64,000 bases of DNA from Sipunculus nudus (lineage: Eukaryota; Annelida; Sipuncula; Golfingiida; Sipunculidae): positions 57,462,870 to 57,526,869 of the forward strand of contig CM049307.1 in NCBI GenBank assembly GCA_026874595.1. Direction: 5' to 3'. The first letter of the stretch is position 1. Every line of letters begins with the position of its first letter. Positions 12,523 to 24,977 of the stretch are shown piece by piece. The position numbers and the translations under genes are program-made. The notes under the pieces were generated by a model. It saw only the letters and a program-made list of their open reading frames with translations, did no database searches and was not told where the DNA came from.

Positions 12523-13539
12523 ATTGAAGCCTTACCGGAAGTGGTTGCTGCGGCAAGAGGGCGGGTCGAAGTCTACCTTGATGGCGGGGTCAGAACGGGG
12601 ACAGATGTATTAAAAGCGTTGGCGCTCGGAGCCAGAGCGGTGTTCGTTGGTCGTCCTGCTTTATGGGGACTCGCGTGTAAGGTAAGATTAAGAATTTATA
12701 TCTATATGATAACACTTATGTTCCATAATATGGGACACGACAATCACTTTGTGGATAGTCTCCTACGATTTCAGTTTACAAATTATTTAAAAATAAATAA
12801 GTTTACACATAAACAGATAAACAATGAGATTTCATTTCATTTGTCTCTATCTATATATTATTGTAACTTACCTTTACCAGAAATTAGTTAACGATACTTT
12901 GAGTACACGAATTCTCCGTTGTCTAGCCGCCATATTTTTTTTATATTATAGGGAGAACAGGGGGTACATGAGGTACTTTCATTGTTAAAGGATGAATTGA
13001 GTAGGGCAATGGCGTTATCAGGTAAGGCATTACCTATTTGAAAGACCATCTTTAAAATTAGATCTTTGATGAATGTACGTTTAAAAAAAACATGATAGAC
13101 ATGATATTCTTCAATATTAGCCAGAAGTAATATATTTCCCAGAATAATTGTGGCACTTGTCGGAGATTTTTTAAACAGGCTCTGTGTATATTTAATATAT
13201 ACCAACAAAAGTTCCATATTTAGTCAAATTAAAATTCAATAAAAAATTCGTTTCCTTATCTTTTATGTTGGTCATTTTTCAAAGCTTGCATGACAGCCAC
13301 AATTGCTGTGACGGACACAGTCGAAACAGACTAAGCAATGGCAGTGTATTTTCTTTAATGGAGTACTGTATATATAACAAATCTTCATCAATGGTATATA
13401 AGCCGGTTGCCAAGTATATAGGATGCAGCTGACCTGATTTCTTGTAAACGCCTATTCATTACTATTTTCCTTTGTTCCAGGATGTCGATTCCTGAATGAG
13501 ATCACCAGTAGCCATATTCAACGCGGCGCAATGATGTAA
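12523..13539 (+). CDS. 2-hydroxyacid oxidase, 3' half only (exons 5-7, about 95 residues)
   Basis: Three exons: 12523-12681 (159 nt, starting [15 protein letters not shown]), 12952-13021 (70 nt) and 13481-13539 (59 nt, stop TAA at 13537-13539). Each has AG/GT borders and phases identical to the complete copies. The first carries the FMN-binding segment of HAO enzymes: [17 protein letters not shown], then VGRP. The last encodes [19 protein letters not shown], which lacks the usual peroxisomal PTS1 ending. No exons 1-4 are found on the + strand upstream. The most economical reading is that the - strand exons 1-4 at 6529-9364 are the other half of this gene, separated by an inversion. As it stands it cannot encode an oxidase alone. 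Confidence 0.82.
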
Positions 13540-15840
13540 CGTTGACATTACAGTACCAACACTAAAAGTTTATAAAATCATCGAGTCGCTTTTCTATATT
13601 ATATATCTCAGGATTCAGATTAAAGATGTCTCGCATAATAAGAAAGAAAATAAGTGTCATGAGTGTTGCACACTGTCATAGGACATATCGTATCATATGT
13701 CATGTATTGGCAAAATTCCACTTAAAATAATCTTCTAATAAAAAACGATAGTTTGTAAGCAACCTACACAAACATTTCTGTTTCGATACCTGGATTTCAT
13801 TATAGATATTGAACCAACAATTCATAGGTTTAAACAGGAAATCAGATTTAAAAAGCGAGTGTTTAAGGATGGAATGTATAAGAATATGAATTATTTCAAA
13901 TCTGTAATACAAATTATGAGATACTTTCATTGCAAACTAGGTGCCATAAAAGTTTCTTCCTTAAAATAAAGTGATGTCAAATTAAGGAAAGCGTACATTT
14001 TCTTTTCTATAATGTTATTCCGTTTGGTGAATACTCAGAGTAACTTTCTGTTTTGGTACAAACTTTGACGCTCATTAATTATAGTGTAATACCACTAAGG
14101 GGGTATGCAAATTTATTTTTCATGAAGAAATATGTACTTGAGATGTCCAGCTAACTGGATTTTAAGGAAAATGTATTTATATAGAGGCTGTTTTTACACG
14201 ATGGTTAGATCGCTCCGAACGAAGACCTGTTCAACATTATGTCAAAATGTTCCACTATTCTATGTGATTTTGCACATCTGCGGATACTAACGTGGAGGGT
14301 AATTCCCACACAAACGTGTTGGTATATTACGAAGTATTTCTCTAGGTTTTTTTTTAAGTAACTTGATCAATTGCTTTTCGAAACGACAACATTCAATGCA
14401 AAGAGGAGAACTGAATATTTACTCGTTACGAAATTCTTTTGTCCGGGGTGATTAGATGTACTGGTACCTAGCGATATTAAGGCCCTAAAAGCCTAAGCCC
14501 TCACTTTTTTTATGCAAGATCGAAGTGTAGATTGATGATATACCGAAAGGAACCTTGTTAGCCTACCACTGGTATGGAAAATATGCAATAGTTTTATATT
14601 ACTTCGGTTACAAAATAGGGTAATATGATTGATTTATTCAGCTTTATACTTTATCATCGGTGTGGTAAAAGACCTTTAATTAAAAACACTTTCATAATGT
14701 TTCCTGTTTTTTTTTATTATTATTTTTTGCATTAATTTACATTCGTGGTATACTCTTCCCAGGACCTGTCTTGAGTTTATGTAATCAATCAAACCACTAA
14801 TGATATATGTTACAAAATAAGGTAATATGATTCATTTGTTCAGCTTAATACTTTCCCGTCGGTGTGGTAAAAGACCTTTAAAGACACTCTCATAATGTTG
14901 CCTGTTTTTTTTTTTTTAACATTAATTTACATTCATGGTATACTCTTCCCAAGACCTGTCTTGAGTTTATGTAACCAATCATGCCTTGTGTCTAAAATTT
15001 AATAAGTGGAAGCGGCCAAGTAGAAAATTCGAAAAGTTGTTTGAAGATATATTACGAGGTGATTATAACATATTTAAGACGGATGGGCATTCAAAGTAGG
15101 GGGACTAAGTTTAATCAGTGGGAAGATCGTTTACATTGGTGACAGAGGGTTACGGTGATTCTGTTTATAGTGCTCACCCGTTGATTTCATTGTATCTCTG
15201 AATACTTACTGGTTGTGATACTGTAAAAGAATAGGTTCATAAGAAAGGTGAAGCTTCATGATATATATGGGCAACCTTTGGTACATTATGAAGCCGATGT
15301 GCAAGATACAGTCAATGTAGATGACCTGTTAGACATAGGCCAAAGAAACCACTTGTGATATATGTATTGGCCTGGGATTTACTCGGAATTTAAGGAAGCC
15401 TTAGACAAAATGTTGGAGGCTATAGTGATATGTTCTCATATATTCGTGTTTTCTAAAAGTAAAAGAAAAAGAAGATGAGTTAACTTCTGATGAACATGGC
15501 AATGCTATATCATAGCCAATACCATATGATATTCAAGAATCTTTCGGGCAATATAATTTGTGATATGCTTAATGAATCAATTTCATGTTAGGCGTCACTA
15601 TCATGGTAATTCGCAAGCGGGATGAGAAGAAAATATTGAGCGCATTACCCAAAGCTAAATAGAATTAGAATGGCAGATCCAGAGTTCTGTTTAACATATT
15701 ATTTAAAGAAAAAAATTCTCTATAAGCCATCTGGGCTGGGAGACACAGAAGACATAAACGTATGGCAAGAGATTCAAATTATTGTAACAAGTATGATAAG
15801 TTCAATTTTCAAAATTCAAAATTCAAATTGAGTTCTGTTT
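13540..15840. repeat. Duplicated 3' flank of the HAO unit (copy 2 of 2)
   Basis: Collinear with 48-3260. It contains in addition an internal direct duplication of about 200 bp (roughly 14605-14795 and 14810-14990), in which GTTACAAAATA, GGTGTGGTAAAAGACCTTTAA and the TACTCTTCCCA.GACCTGTC block recur in the same order. No coding content is recognised. Confidence 0.72.
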
Positions 15841-15941
15841 TAATTTTAATCCAATTAAAGACAGTTTATGATATACATTTCTTTAGAAAGGTTAATGTGT
15901 TCTAGGATAAATGAAAAACATGATAATTTGGCATGACTTAA

Positions 15942-16863
15942 CTAGTTGGGAAAACACGTTCTAGAAGCATGTGCAACAAGACCACTGTTGATCTTATCCA
16001 GCGAACAACAACCTGAAGCAAAAAAAAGATTATTTTTATGCAGAAATTCAAGAAACGAGGTCAGTCCCTTCTTCACATGTCTCAAACACAGTTCTGTGAC
16101 ATGACTGGTACATTACTGAAGAAAAATGCATTTGCCTTGCAATAGCTTAAAATATTAGGCCGACTGTAAGTCGGTTGATCACGAATCGGGGGTTTTAAAT
16201 GTAACTAGATGAAATTATTTTTTTTTTATCGTAACGTCATCATGAGTGGAGACCTTAAATTAAAACGTATAGTTATTTGTTTATATAGTAATTTGAGCTG
16301 AAACTATTGTAATATCTTGTTTTCTATTTTTTTTATTTATACTATGCATGACCAATAGAGAAATATGTCACTAGTTCTATAGACGTGTATATAATTTCTG
16401 GTGTTCGTTTTTTCTAGGCGGTGTATCAAAAATCAATTTTGCGTTTGTAGTATCTTACCGGTTACCGCCATCGCCCTGCTCAGCTCATTCGTCAACAATG
16501 ACAGTACCATTTCTACTCCCTGCTGCCCCTGCAAAAGAAAACATATAATATATACAGAACTAAGACATGCCATCATATATCAGCATACAGAATTGATCTT
16601 ATGTAAATTCAAAATTAGCTTAATATTATAAAGTTGTTAGGTACGGTATTATCATGCTCAGTTCAGTTTCGAATACTGTACAAATCTAAATATTTTAACC
16701 TTACATTACACGCGAGACCCCAGATGACGGGACGACCAACGAACACAGCCCTGGCTCCAAGAGCTAATGCTTTCAATACATCTGTACCCATTCTGATCCC
16801 ACCATCTAAGTAGATTTCCACGCGCCCTTTAGCGGCAGCAACCACCTCAGGTAAAACGTGAAT
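15942..16863 (-). pseudogene. Orphan extra set of HAO exons 5-7, inside a recent 1.2-kb duplication
   Basis: Exons 16863-16705, 16528-16459 and 16012-15942 match, with the same splice sites, exons 5-7 of the complete - strand gene at 19520-23449. No exons 1-4 belong to it. The duplicated block ends inside exon 7, so after ...GLVAHA the frame reads SRTCFPN and a stop at 15944-15942 instead of PRL and stop. It lies on the same strand and 3' of the complete gene, so it could act as an alternative 3' terminal exon set, but nothing in the sequence shows that it is used. FMN-site motifs ([18 protein letters not shown]) are intact. An assembly duplication is an alternative. Confidence 0.75.
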
Positions 16864-17182
16864 CTAAATTTCAATCATACAAAATTAAGTAATATACAAT
16901 TTTCTTATGAACGGAACAAAAATGGAGAAATACTTTATTACTGTTTCAACTAAATTATTAGATCTGTTCGGATAAGATCTTGAACCGACTTATCTGGAGC
17001 CAACGCTAGTACCATATTTCACAAACCAAAAAAAAAAGAAATCTTGAACATTACAATATTGTAAAGATCGTATTAACATTACCCTGGAATAATAGTAAAA
17101 ACATGTATATTTAACACCTTCTCAGAGCCAGGTTTATTAAAATTAGAGACCGTTGAGTAAAATGCGCTTCTCTAAAGGCATT
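15967..17182. repeat. Near-identical direct duplication, copy 1
   Basis: Matches 19533-20751. Reading the two side by side I found one substitution (16876 versus 20442) and one A-run length difference (10 versus 13 A near 17030/20595). It carries HAO exons 5, 6 and most of 7, but stops about 40 bp short of exon 4. The near identity means it is very recent, homogenised by gene conversion, or an assembly artefact. Confidence 0.92.
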
Positions 17183-18595
17183 AAAGTGTTTTAAAACACT
17201 TTTGGGGATTAAGTGAGGCTTAATCAGAGATTCAATTTACAAATTCATGACATAGACAACACGGTTGAGAGACGCGATATTTCGTATGGAGAGGTTGTTA
17301 CAGATGCTTTTTTTGGTAGGCAGCAGTCTTACATGTGTATGTGCAGCGCTAGCATTGTCCGCTGCAATGGCAGCATCGCCTGTCCGAGCCGGGCCGGCCC
17401 TCGTGTGAACCCTGACATGTAGAAACACAGCATTCTTTGTTCTAGATGTTTCCTGTAACGTGTGTATTGTTGGGTGCTTTGGATTATTCGGGAAATGGAA
17501 AGTTCTCGGCTTGAGGTGAAAAGTTATAGAAAGGGGCTGTGCTTAAGAGCCGAGGTAGAGGAAAGAAAAATATTCCAGCGGACACAGAAGAGTGTGTATC
17601 AGTTTGTGGACCTTATCCGATAATTGCGGCAGTTATAGATGTTCGACATGCGTGATCGATTTTATAAAGTCTTAAGTTTGCCATTCGGATCACTACCCGA
17701 ACTTCACTTTTGGATTACAACCAATTGATTTTGTGATTGATCTGGACTGTTATTCTCTGAGAAGATTTATGTGAACTCTTCATTTTGTACTAATAAAAAA
17801 GGCAAAGACGGGTAGTGGGGACCATACAGACGTACCGAAATACTTTCAAGTAGAGGAGAAATAGTTGCGGTTCTTGGAAACAAAAACATAGAGGTTCCAG
17901 GAGGAATAGATATATTAGAACCCAGTGAAGGTAAGGAAGTTTGTCCTATTACACATAACTTTGATAGAATCAAATGCCACATCTGTTTAGAATTTCGTAA
18001 TTTTTTTCTGCGTTTTCTTTTAGACGCTGAAAGGTCTAAGCCAATGGCCTGGTTGTATACATAATTCGTTTGCACAAGGGTGCGTTTGAAGGCTGTTCGC
18101 AGTTTTCTGACCCGTTTTTCAAGACTGTATTTCTGACGAAAAAGAATATTTTATATCCATAATAGGACTTTTAAGGACATGCATACATAATCGTTAGTGA
18201 TTGATTATAGAGAAATGCAACCAATTCAAAGAATGGGACCAATATAGCGACTTTCAAAAGCTTTTCTCGTATATAACATGTGACAGCTATGGAGTTTTGT
18301 GTATATCAGCACACTTACATTATAATTGTAAAGATTAAAACTTCCACAAATCTTTGCCTGTAAGTAAAGGTCCAAATCATAACGTTCCACAAAACACAAA
18401 GACTCCACAAAAGATCAGAGCGCATTTCCAAAATGCAGACATAATCATAATCCCCTCACACTCCCACTTGACCATGGCTGAGTGCTTTGGCACGTAATTA
18501 CATAATGTCACCAACCATTCCTTAACATTTCACATCCGATGATTGCAGCAGCATGAAAACACGTGTTAATGTGTAACTGAACATTTTCGTTGTAA

Positions 18596-18640
<45 letters not shown>

Positions 18641-19519
18641 CAAATGTCACTGAAGTCTTAATAGGAAGCATATTTTACCCCTTGGTACATTGGTTGAACA
18701 GTGTAGATCACCTGACATAATCCCTCGCCATTCAATTGTAGGATGATAAATTGTGCTGCTTTACGTCCCTTAACGGGAGAGAGATAGTGGCCGACATTAG
18801 ATTTAAGGAGTCTTTAGGGACCGTTCGAGTAGATTCAAAGCCAATAACAATAACATAGTGCATTGTCTGTTGAACATATTATATAAAGAGAGATATTATT
18901 TAAAACCTATAAGAGTAAAGGTTACAGGCAAGTGTCAGTAACTTATCAGAGTGCCGAGAAAATATGTTTGATACACCTGATATTAAATAATCAAATCACT
19001 AAGTGCAATTTCACACATGTACAGGTGGTCTATACATCTAATGCCAGTTATGCTATACCAGATCATGACTGCACGAAACATGTGCCGTACAATATCCATC
19101 TTAAAAAGACTAAACTATAACAATGTAACCGTTAATATAATCCCTTAAAATAAGAAAAACAAGACACAAAGGCACTAACTTTGACATGATATTCATGCTA
19201 TAATAAACGGTAAAGTAAATTTAAAGTTTTAAAGATAAAGTTGATTACAAAAAATTTTTAAAAAAATCTTAAGTTGTTATTAAACAAATGAACCAAGTGG
19301 GCATGAATGGCAAATGAATGTCAGAGAAGATTTAGTGTATTTATATTCATGTCAAGTATCGTGTTGTTTCAACTTCAAACGAACAGGTTTGTATGTTTCC
19401 TGTCGAATGTAATGTGATCTATTTCTATACTACATATAAATCCAACTTGCAAGGGATGTATGAAGTACCGGTTTACTCCTTGTTAATTGTGCTCAAGAAA
19501 AAGTTTTAAACATATGAGG
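17183..19519. other. Spacer between duplicated blocks; LTR-like fragment and (TA)n
   Basis: No host gene seen. About 17453-17790 is related to 48960-49260 (entered separately). A (TA)n tract covers 18602-18638. Open frames here are short and domain-free. Confidence 0.5.
17453..17790 (+). mobile_element. LTR-like or dispersed retroelement fragment, copy 1
   Basis: Shares with 48960-49260 the ordered blocks GAGCCGAG, GGACACAGAAGAGTGT, TCAGTTTGTG, TCCGATAA..GCGGCA and TGGACTGTT.TTCTC. It begins TGTAAC, and the other copy is followed by an end in TGTTACA (49466-49472), as in LTRs bounded by TG...CA. No gag-pol is nearby, so it is at most a truncated solo LTR. The class is inferred. Confidence 0.45.
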
Positions 19520-22155
19520 TCACAGCCTTGGGGCATGTGCAACAAGACCACTGTTGATCTTATCCAGCGAACAACAACCTGAAGCAAAAAAAAGATTATT
19601 TTTATGCAGAAATTCAAGAAACGAGGTCAGTCCCTTCTTCACATGTCTCAAACACAGTTCTGTGACATGACTGGTACATTACTGAAGAAAAATGCATTTG
19701 CCTTGCAATAGCTTAAAATATTAGGCCGACTGTAAGTCGGTTGATCACGAATCGGGGGTTTTAAATGTAACTAGATGAAATTATTTTTTTTTTATCGTAA
19801 CGTCATCATGAGTGGAGACCTTAAATTAAAACGTATAGTTATTTGTTTATATAGTAATTTGAGCTGAAACTATTGTAATATCTTGTTTTCTATTTTTTTT
19901 ATTTATACTATGCATGACCAATAGAGAAATATGTCACTAGTTCTATAGACGTGTATATAATTTCTGGTGTTCGTTTTTTCTAGGCGGTGTATCAAAAATC
20001 AATTTTGCGTTTGTAGTATCTTACCGGTTACCGCCATCGCCCTGCTCAGCTCATTCGTCAACAATGACAGTACCATTTCTACTCCCTGCTGCCCCTGCAA
20101 AAGAAAACATATAATATATACAGAACTAAGACATGCCATCATATATCAGCATACAGAATTGATCTTATGTAAATTCAAAATTAGCTTAATATTATAAAGT
20201 TGTTAGGTACGGTATTATCATGCTCAGTTCAGTTTCGAATACTGTACAAATCTAAATATTTTAACCTTACATTACACGCGAGACCCCAGATGACGGGACG
20301 ACCAACGAACACAGCCCTGGCTCCAAGAGCTAATGCTTTCAATACATCTGTACCCATTCTGATCCCACCATCTAAGTAGATTTCCACGCGCCCTTTAGCG
20401 GCAGCAACCACCTCAGGTAAAACGTGAATCTAAATTTCAATAATACAAAATTAAGTAATATACAATTTTCTTATGAACGGAACAAAAATGGAGAAATACT
20501 TTATTACTGTTTCAACTAAATTATTAGATCTGTTCGGATAAGATCTTGAACCGACTTATCTGGAGCCAACGCTAGTACCATATTTCACAAACCAAAAAAA
20601 AAAAAAGAAATCTTGAACATTACAATATTGTAAAGATCGTATTAACATTACCCTGGAATAATAGTAAAAACATGTATATTTAACACCTTCTCAGAGCCAG
20701 GTTTATTAAAATTAGAGACCGTTGAGTAAAATGCGCTTCTCTAAAGGCATTTATCCCAATTAAGAGGTTCCAAAATAAGATAATTTAACCGTAGCCTGGA
20801 CTGTATCTAGTTGTCTACCGCCATGATTGGACACATAAACAGCATCAGCGCCGTGTTGTATCGCCAGTTCTGTGTCCTCTGCTGTCAGAACTCCCTTGAC
20901 CACTACTGGCAGCCCTGATTCATTCTTTAACCACAAAATGTCCTCCCATGTAACTGACGAGTCAACCGCATCCGCCGCAAAAGACTTCCCATCCTTAAAG
21001 ATAAAAGTTTTAGCAATATTTATCGTCAAAACTTTTTTTTTCAGAAAATTTGTGTTTTCCTGTTAAAAGGACCAAACTGTATTTTTCCAGGTGTCACAAT
21101 GGTTAAAGAATATTATATGTAAGGAATACGTAACTTTGAATCCGGATTTCAAGCTCACCTGACTAGCAATCTAACTTGATATCTTCAGCTGAAAAAACAC
21201 GGGTTGCTCAACAATCATGATGAATGTTCCCGAGATTACAGGGTTCTATCAGACGTCAGTAACTGTCCAACTGTTTTGTAACTTTTCCCAAAACACATTA
21301 CTGTGAACTTATTCATATAAAGTATTTCCTAATGATACCCACTGCACCAATTTACTTATCGTGAATGAGATGTAAACTTGAGTTAAAATAAAGCATAATG
21401 TCTGCATCAAAATGGCCAGTTGGGGAGAGCTATTATGCTTATTCTTACGGTGTAACAAGGCAACAATTTCCAAATACATTGTGGTACATATATTATGGAT
21501 GAATAAAATGGGAAAGACTCCAATAACCGAAAAACCTACGAACAATGCAATTTAATTTTGGAAGTAATTTGCACCACCATGAGAATTATTAATAAAAGAA
21601 TTCCGTCCTGTTGCTACTTCCTTCTTTAAAGTTGGTCAATGGAATTTTGGAGCAGTTTTGTTCCTTTGGAGTGACATGGGGGTTGTGTAACTCTGACTTT
21701 AGTATACACAGTACTGTTTCGAAGGTTTGGGTATCATATCTAACTACTTCTTGTTAATTTTATTTTGATAGCCAAACCATTTGTACTTTTATCAGTTCTC
21801 TAATATGCATTGTCTGATGAGCTGAAGTGGAAAGTTGATTGACCAAATGGGCATGTGGTGTGATATAGACATACCACCGGAGGCCACATGGGGGTGTCAA
21901 GGTCTGCTTGATGGATAACTGGATGTGGTTTCTTGGACACTGGCGCGTCTGTTGTAAAAACAAGAGCTTTAAATCCAGCGTCAGCGGCTCGTCGGATGTT
22001 GTTCTTGGTTATGTCTCTGTCCTTATGGATGAATTTTTGGAACCATTTTAGACTATCGAGGGTAGCTTTTGCTATTTCCTCCACTGATTTCGTGGCACCG
22101 GAACTCATGATGTAACAACACCCGATTCTCCTGGCTCCTGTATAGTTAAATACAT

Positions 22156-22218
<63 letters not shown>

Positions 22219-23449
22219 CGCGTGGCACTGCAACTTATGATACAATAACATCCTCTGTATTGTGCCGCTGTTTTGTAACTTATTAATTGCAAGACCTGTT
22301 GCGCTTTATTTATTAAACATGTTTTTTTTTTGCTAGAAACGCACCCGAATATATCCAGATTGGTAAACATTTTCAATTGAAATACCTTTTATAAACGACT
22401 AAAGGTAATGATTGACGTAATATCAAACTGTCGTCTAGCAAATCTTTTATTTTAAAAACAGAGATATGCACCATAAATTATGGTTTGTCTTCACACACCT
22501 CTTGTGGTCGCAGTTTCCCCCTCCAAGCAGAAAAGACCATGGAAAGCAGAAGGCGAAATTCCTATTGGGACAGCCACTGGATGCCCCAGTAGGGAAGTGC
22601 TCAAGTCTCTGTTTGTAACGTCACGAAGCATACGAGGGCGAAGTCGGATTCTGTCAATAAAAAGGTGCCACGTTTTCCCCGTGCTGACCATCATCTCTGA
22701 GGTCAACTTCATTAATTCTTTATGTGACAAATAATTGCGTAACTTAACTGTTACATTCCTCTTTTTGTCTTTAAATTTAACATTTTATTGGTCAGACATT
22801 CAAAAAATTAGATACCAAGCCACAATTCAGTCACATCCTTGGATTATTTTTTTTTCTAATGGGAACATAATTAGTAGATTGCCATGCTAAATTTAAAAAA
22901 AAATCACACTTTTGTAGCTTATGTTACTGAAAAAAGGAGATATACTGAATATCAAAATTTAAATTTTAAAGAACTGGTGTTGTTCAAATTCTAGTTAATG
23001 GATGGAATGCATATCCATTTAAAGCAGATATAATGATAAATTAGCTGAAGCGTAACAAAACTTCCTTTATGTATGGAGAAAGAGGTATTTTTAGCAGAAT
23101 GCCGGGTCAGGGGAGGAAGATGGAGAAAAATCAAGTTATATGCCATAGTATGAATATAGAAAAGAAAGCTTAAATACTGAATGGAAATAACATTATAAAT
23201 TTCTCTCATATATGATCACGAATATAATAAACAGAGAATAAAATTTCAGTCGGTGGGATTTCAAAATTTTCCAATATGTGTAAAAATGAGAATATGAAAT
23301 GAGAATTTGAGGTACCTCTTAAAAGCCTCCACGTTTTCACGCAGTGTGATTCCTTCACCAGAACCAGAATTTACGTACTCTTCAACTATTTTACCAAGAG
23401 TTTCTTCTGCCCTCTTCTTGAAGTCTGAAACATATTTTTCATCGGCCAT
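19520..23449 (-). CDS. 2-hydroxyacid oxidase, complete seven-exon copy
   Basis: FMN-dependent alpha-hydroxyacid oxidase of the glycolate oxidase/HAO family, oxidising a 2-hydroxyacid to the 2-oxoacid with H2O2 release, normally in peroxisomes. Exons: 23449-23316, 22650-22499, 22137-21878 (or to 21875 with a better GTATGT donor), 20993-20790, 20429-20271, 20094-20025 and 19578-19520 (TGA). Sum 1038 nt, 345 residues. Visible residues: Tyr25, Asp of FTTD, Lys in VVKGV, catalytic His and Arg in SNHGGRQLD, and the FMN segment LDGGIR...[12 protein letters not shown]...GRP. Odd points: the active-site tyrosine after WFQ is Phe (KFIHK), the loop arginine of plant and human enzymes (GRR / GNR) is replaced by proline (SKKP), about 20 residues of loop 4 are absent between exons 3 and 4, and the protein ends HAPRL, a weak PTS1-like tail. 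Intron 2 contains (TA)n at 22159-22215. A near-identical copy of exons 5-7 lies 3' of it. The family is sure; the substrate is unknown. Confidence 0.86.
19533..20751. repeat. Near-identical direct duplication, copy 2
   Basis: Partner of 15967-17182. This copy is probably the source, because its exons 5-7 sit in correct order within the complete gene and its exon 7 has the standard 59-nt length, whereas the other copy breaks off inside exon 7. Confidence 0.92.
22159..22215. repeat. (TA)n microsatellite in HAO intron 2
   Basis: About 28 TA units, just upstream (in gene sense) of exon 3 of the - strand gene. Self-complementary, so it is a likely site of replication slippage and assembly length error. 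Confidence 0.95.
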
Positions 23450-24226
23450 CTCTAGAGACAAAGTGAACGCTTACACGTCAAATGCGTCAAAGCTCTAAAA
23501 GTCTTAAACATAAATCTTTCCTCATTACTTTAATTTCCATCTGACATCTGAAGACATGTTTACGATAATACTAGATCCAAATAAAGGGTCTTCAGACTTT
23601 AATAACAACATTATAGTTTACACTTATCACATAAGAAATTAAAATGTTGAAGTCCGTGTTGGCTGCTTGAGCTCTGCATGGATAAAAATAAAGAGAAAAT
23701 ATAATGATGTATAAAAAGCTGACACGCCCTATTCCCCCAGCGTTCCAATTATTCCTTAGAGACAAAGTTGCTGGCCACGGTTATGTAAGGTAGTTTTATA
23801 GATAACAATCGTTAAATAATTGAAAATCTTAGTACAAGAATACTTCTTGTTTTCTTCCCACTTAATTATTGTTTGCGAATTTTCCACATAGGACATTTTA
23901 TTTAATTTACCTCAAGATAATAAGCTTGAATAGCTTTTAGACTGAATGTGACGATACATAAACGTTTGAAATATATTGTTATTTACTTTAATAATAACAG
24001 TATCAAACATTAAAACTGCCTTCCTTATGTTTAGGGCTGCTTTGAAGAAAGAGGTATTAAATGAAAAAAAAAATAATGACTAAATAGCGTTCAGTAAATA
24101 AAATACAATAATTAAAGCAATGATATTTAACCTTTATTAGTACACGTCGGAAAACTTATCAATCTGTACACCTGGGGTCCATCTGGACCCCAGTAGTAAT
24201 TGATGCATATTCAATGTATACTACAT
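23450..24226. other. 5' flank of the - strand HAO gene
   Basis: No coding signal. It should contain the promoter of the 19520-23449 gene, but no clear TATA or initiator combination stands out from the AT-rich background. Near the right edge, 24172-24193 is an imperfect palindrome with 10-bp arms CTGGGGTCCA / TGGACCCCAG. Confidence 0.45.
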
Positions 24227-24407
24227 AAATATCATAGTTATAGAAATTTCGTAAAGATCGCCAAGAGTTAGAAGCTAAAGTAAAATCTATTGAAAACACG
24301 TTATCAGACGATATTATGAAATGTAAACTTTACAGGGAATATAAAAGTAAACTTGACCAAATGTATGAAAAAATCACCGAGGGTATAATAATAAGATCTC
24401 GTATACA

Positions 24408-24794
24408 ATGGTACGAGGAGAGCGAAAGAATACCAGTTATTTTCTCAATCTGGAGAAAAAAACAAAATATAAAAGTCATATCAGAAAGCTATTAATAAAT
24501 GATGAAGAAATACCAGATGCAACTAGCATTCTTATGGAAATTAAAACTCACTTTTCAGATAAGTATAAAAGGAAAAGTAATGTTACCGAAGAGGATTGTA
24601 GAAATTATCTTCAAAATGTAAACATTCAAACTTTAAGTGAGACTGAAAAGACTTTACTAGAATCTCCTATAACAATAGCAGAACTCCATAAAGCAATAAA
24701 AGATATGCCCAAGGGAAAAACACCTGGTAATGATGGGCTTCCAGAAGAATTTATAATTGCATTTTTTTTTATATTTTGGGTAAAGATATTTTAA
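24408..24794 (+). pseudogene. LINE ORF2 fragment upstream of RT
   Basis: 128 codons covering the region between endonuclease and RT domains. It contains the YFLNLEKK signature and the later PKGKTPGNDGLPEEF block that opens the RT domain of L1-type elements (usually KSPG.DGL..EF). The frame is lost at the T9 run near 24762-24770. Confidence 0.8.
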
Positions 24795-24977
24795 ATAGTT
24801 TTAATGAATCTTTTGAATGTGGGTCACTGAGTCCGAGCCAAAATCAGGCTGTCATCACCCTCATAGAGAAACAGGGTAAGGATAACCGACTGTTGAGCGG
24901 GTGGAGACCAATAAGCCTTATAAATACTGAAAAAAAAAGTTATTTGTAAAATTCTTGTATCGCGTATTAAGCCGATC

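Noticed and set aside
21800-22376. Long frames over the (TA)n tracts giving IYIYIY peptides (also near 6480, 28600 and 42340)
   Set aside because: These are translations of the dinucleotide repeat, not genes.
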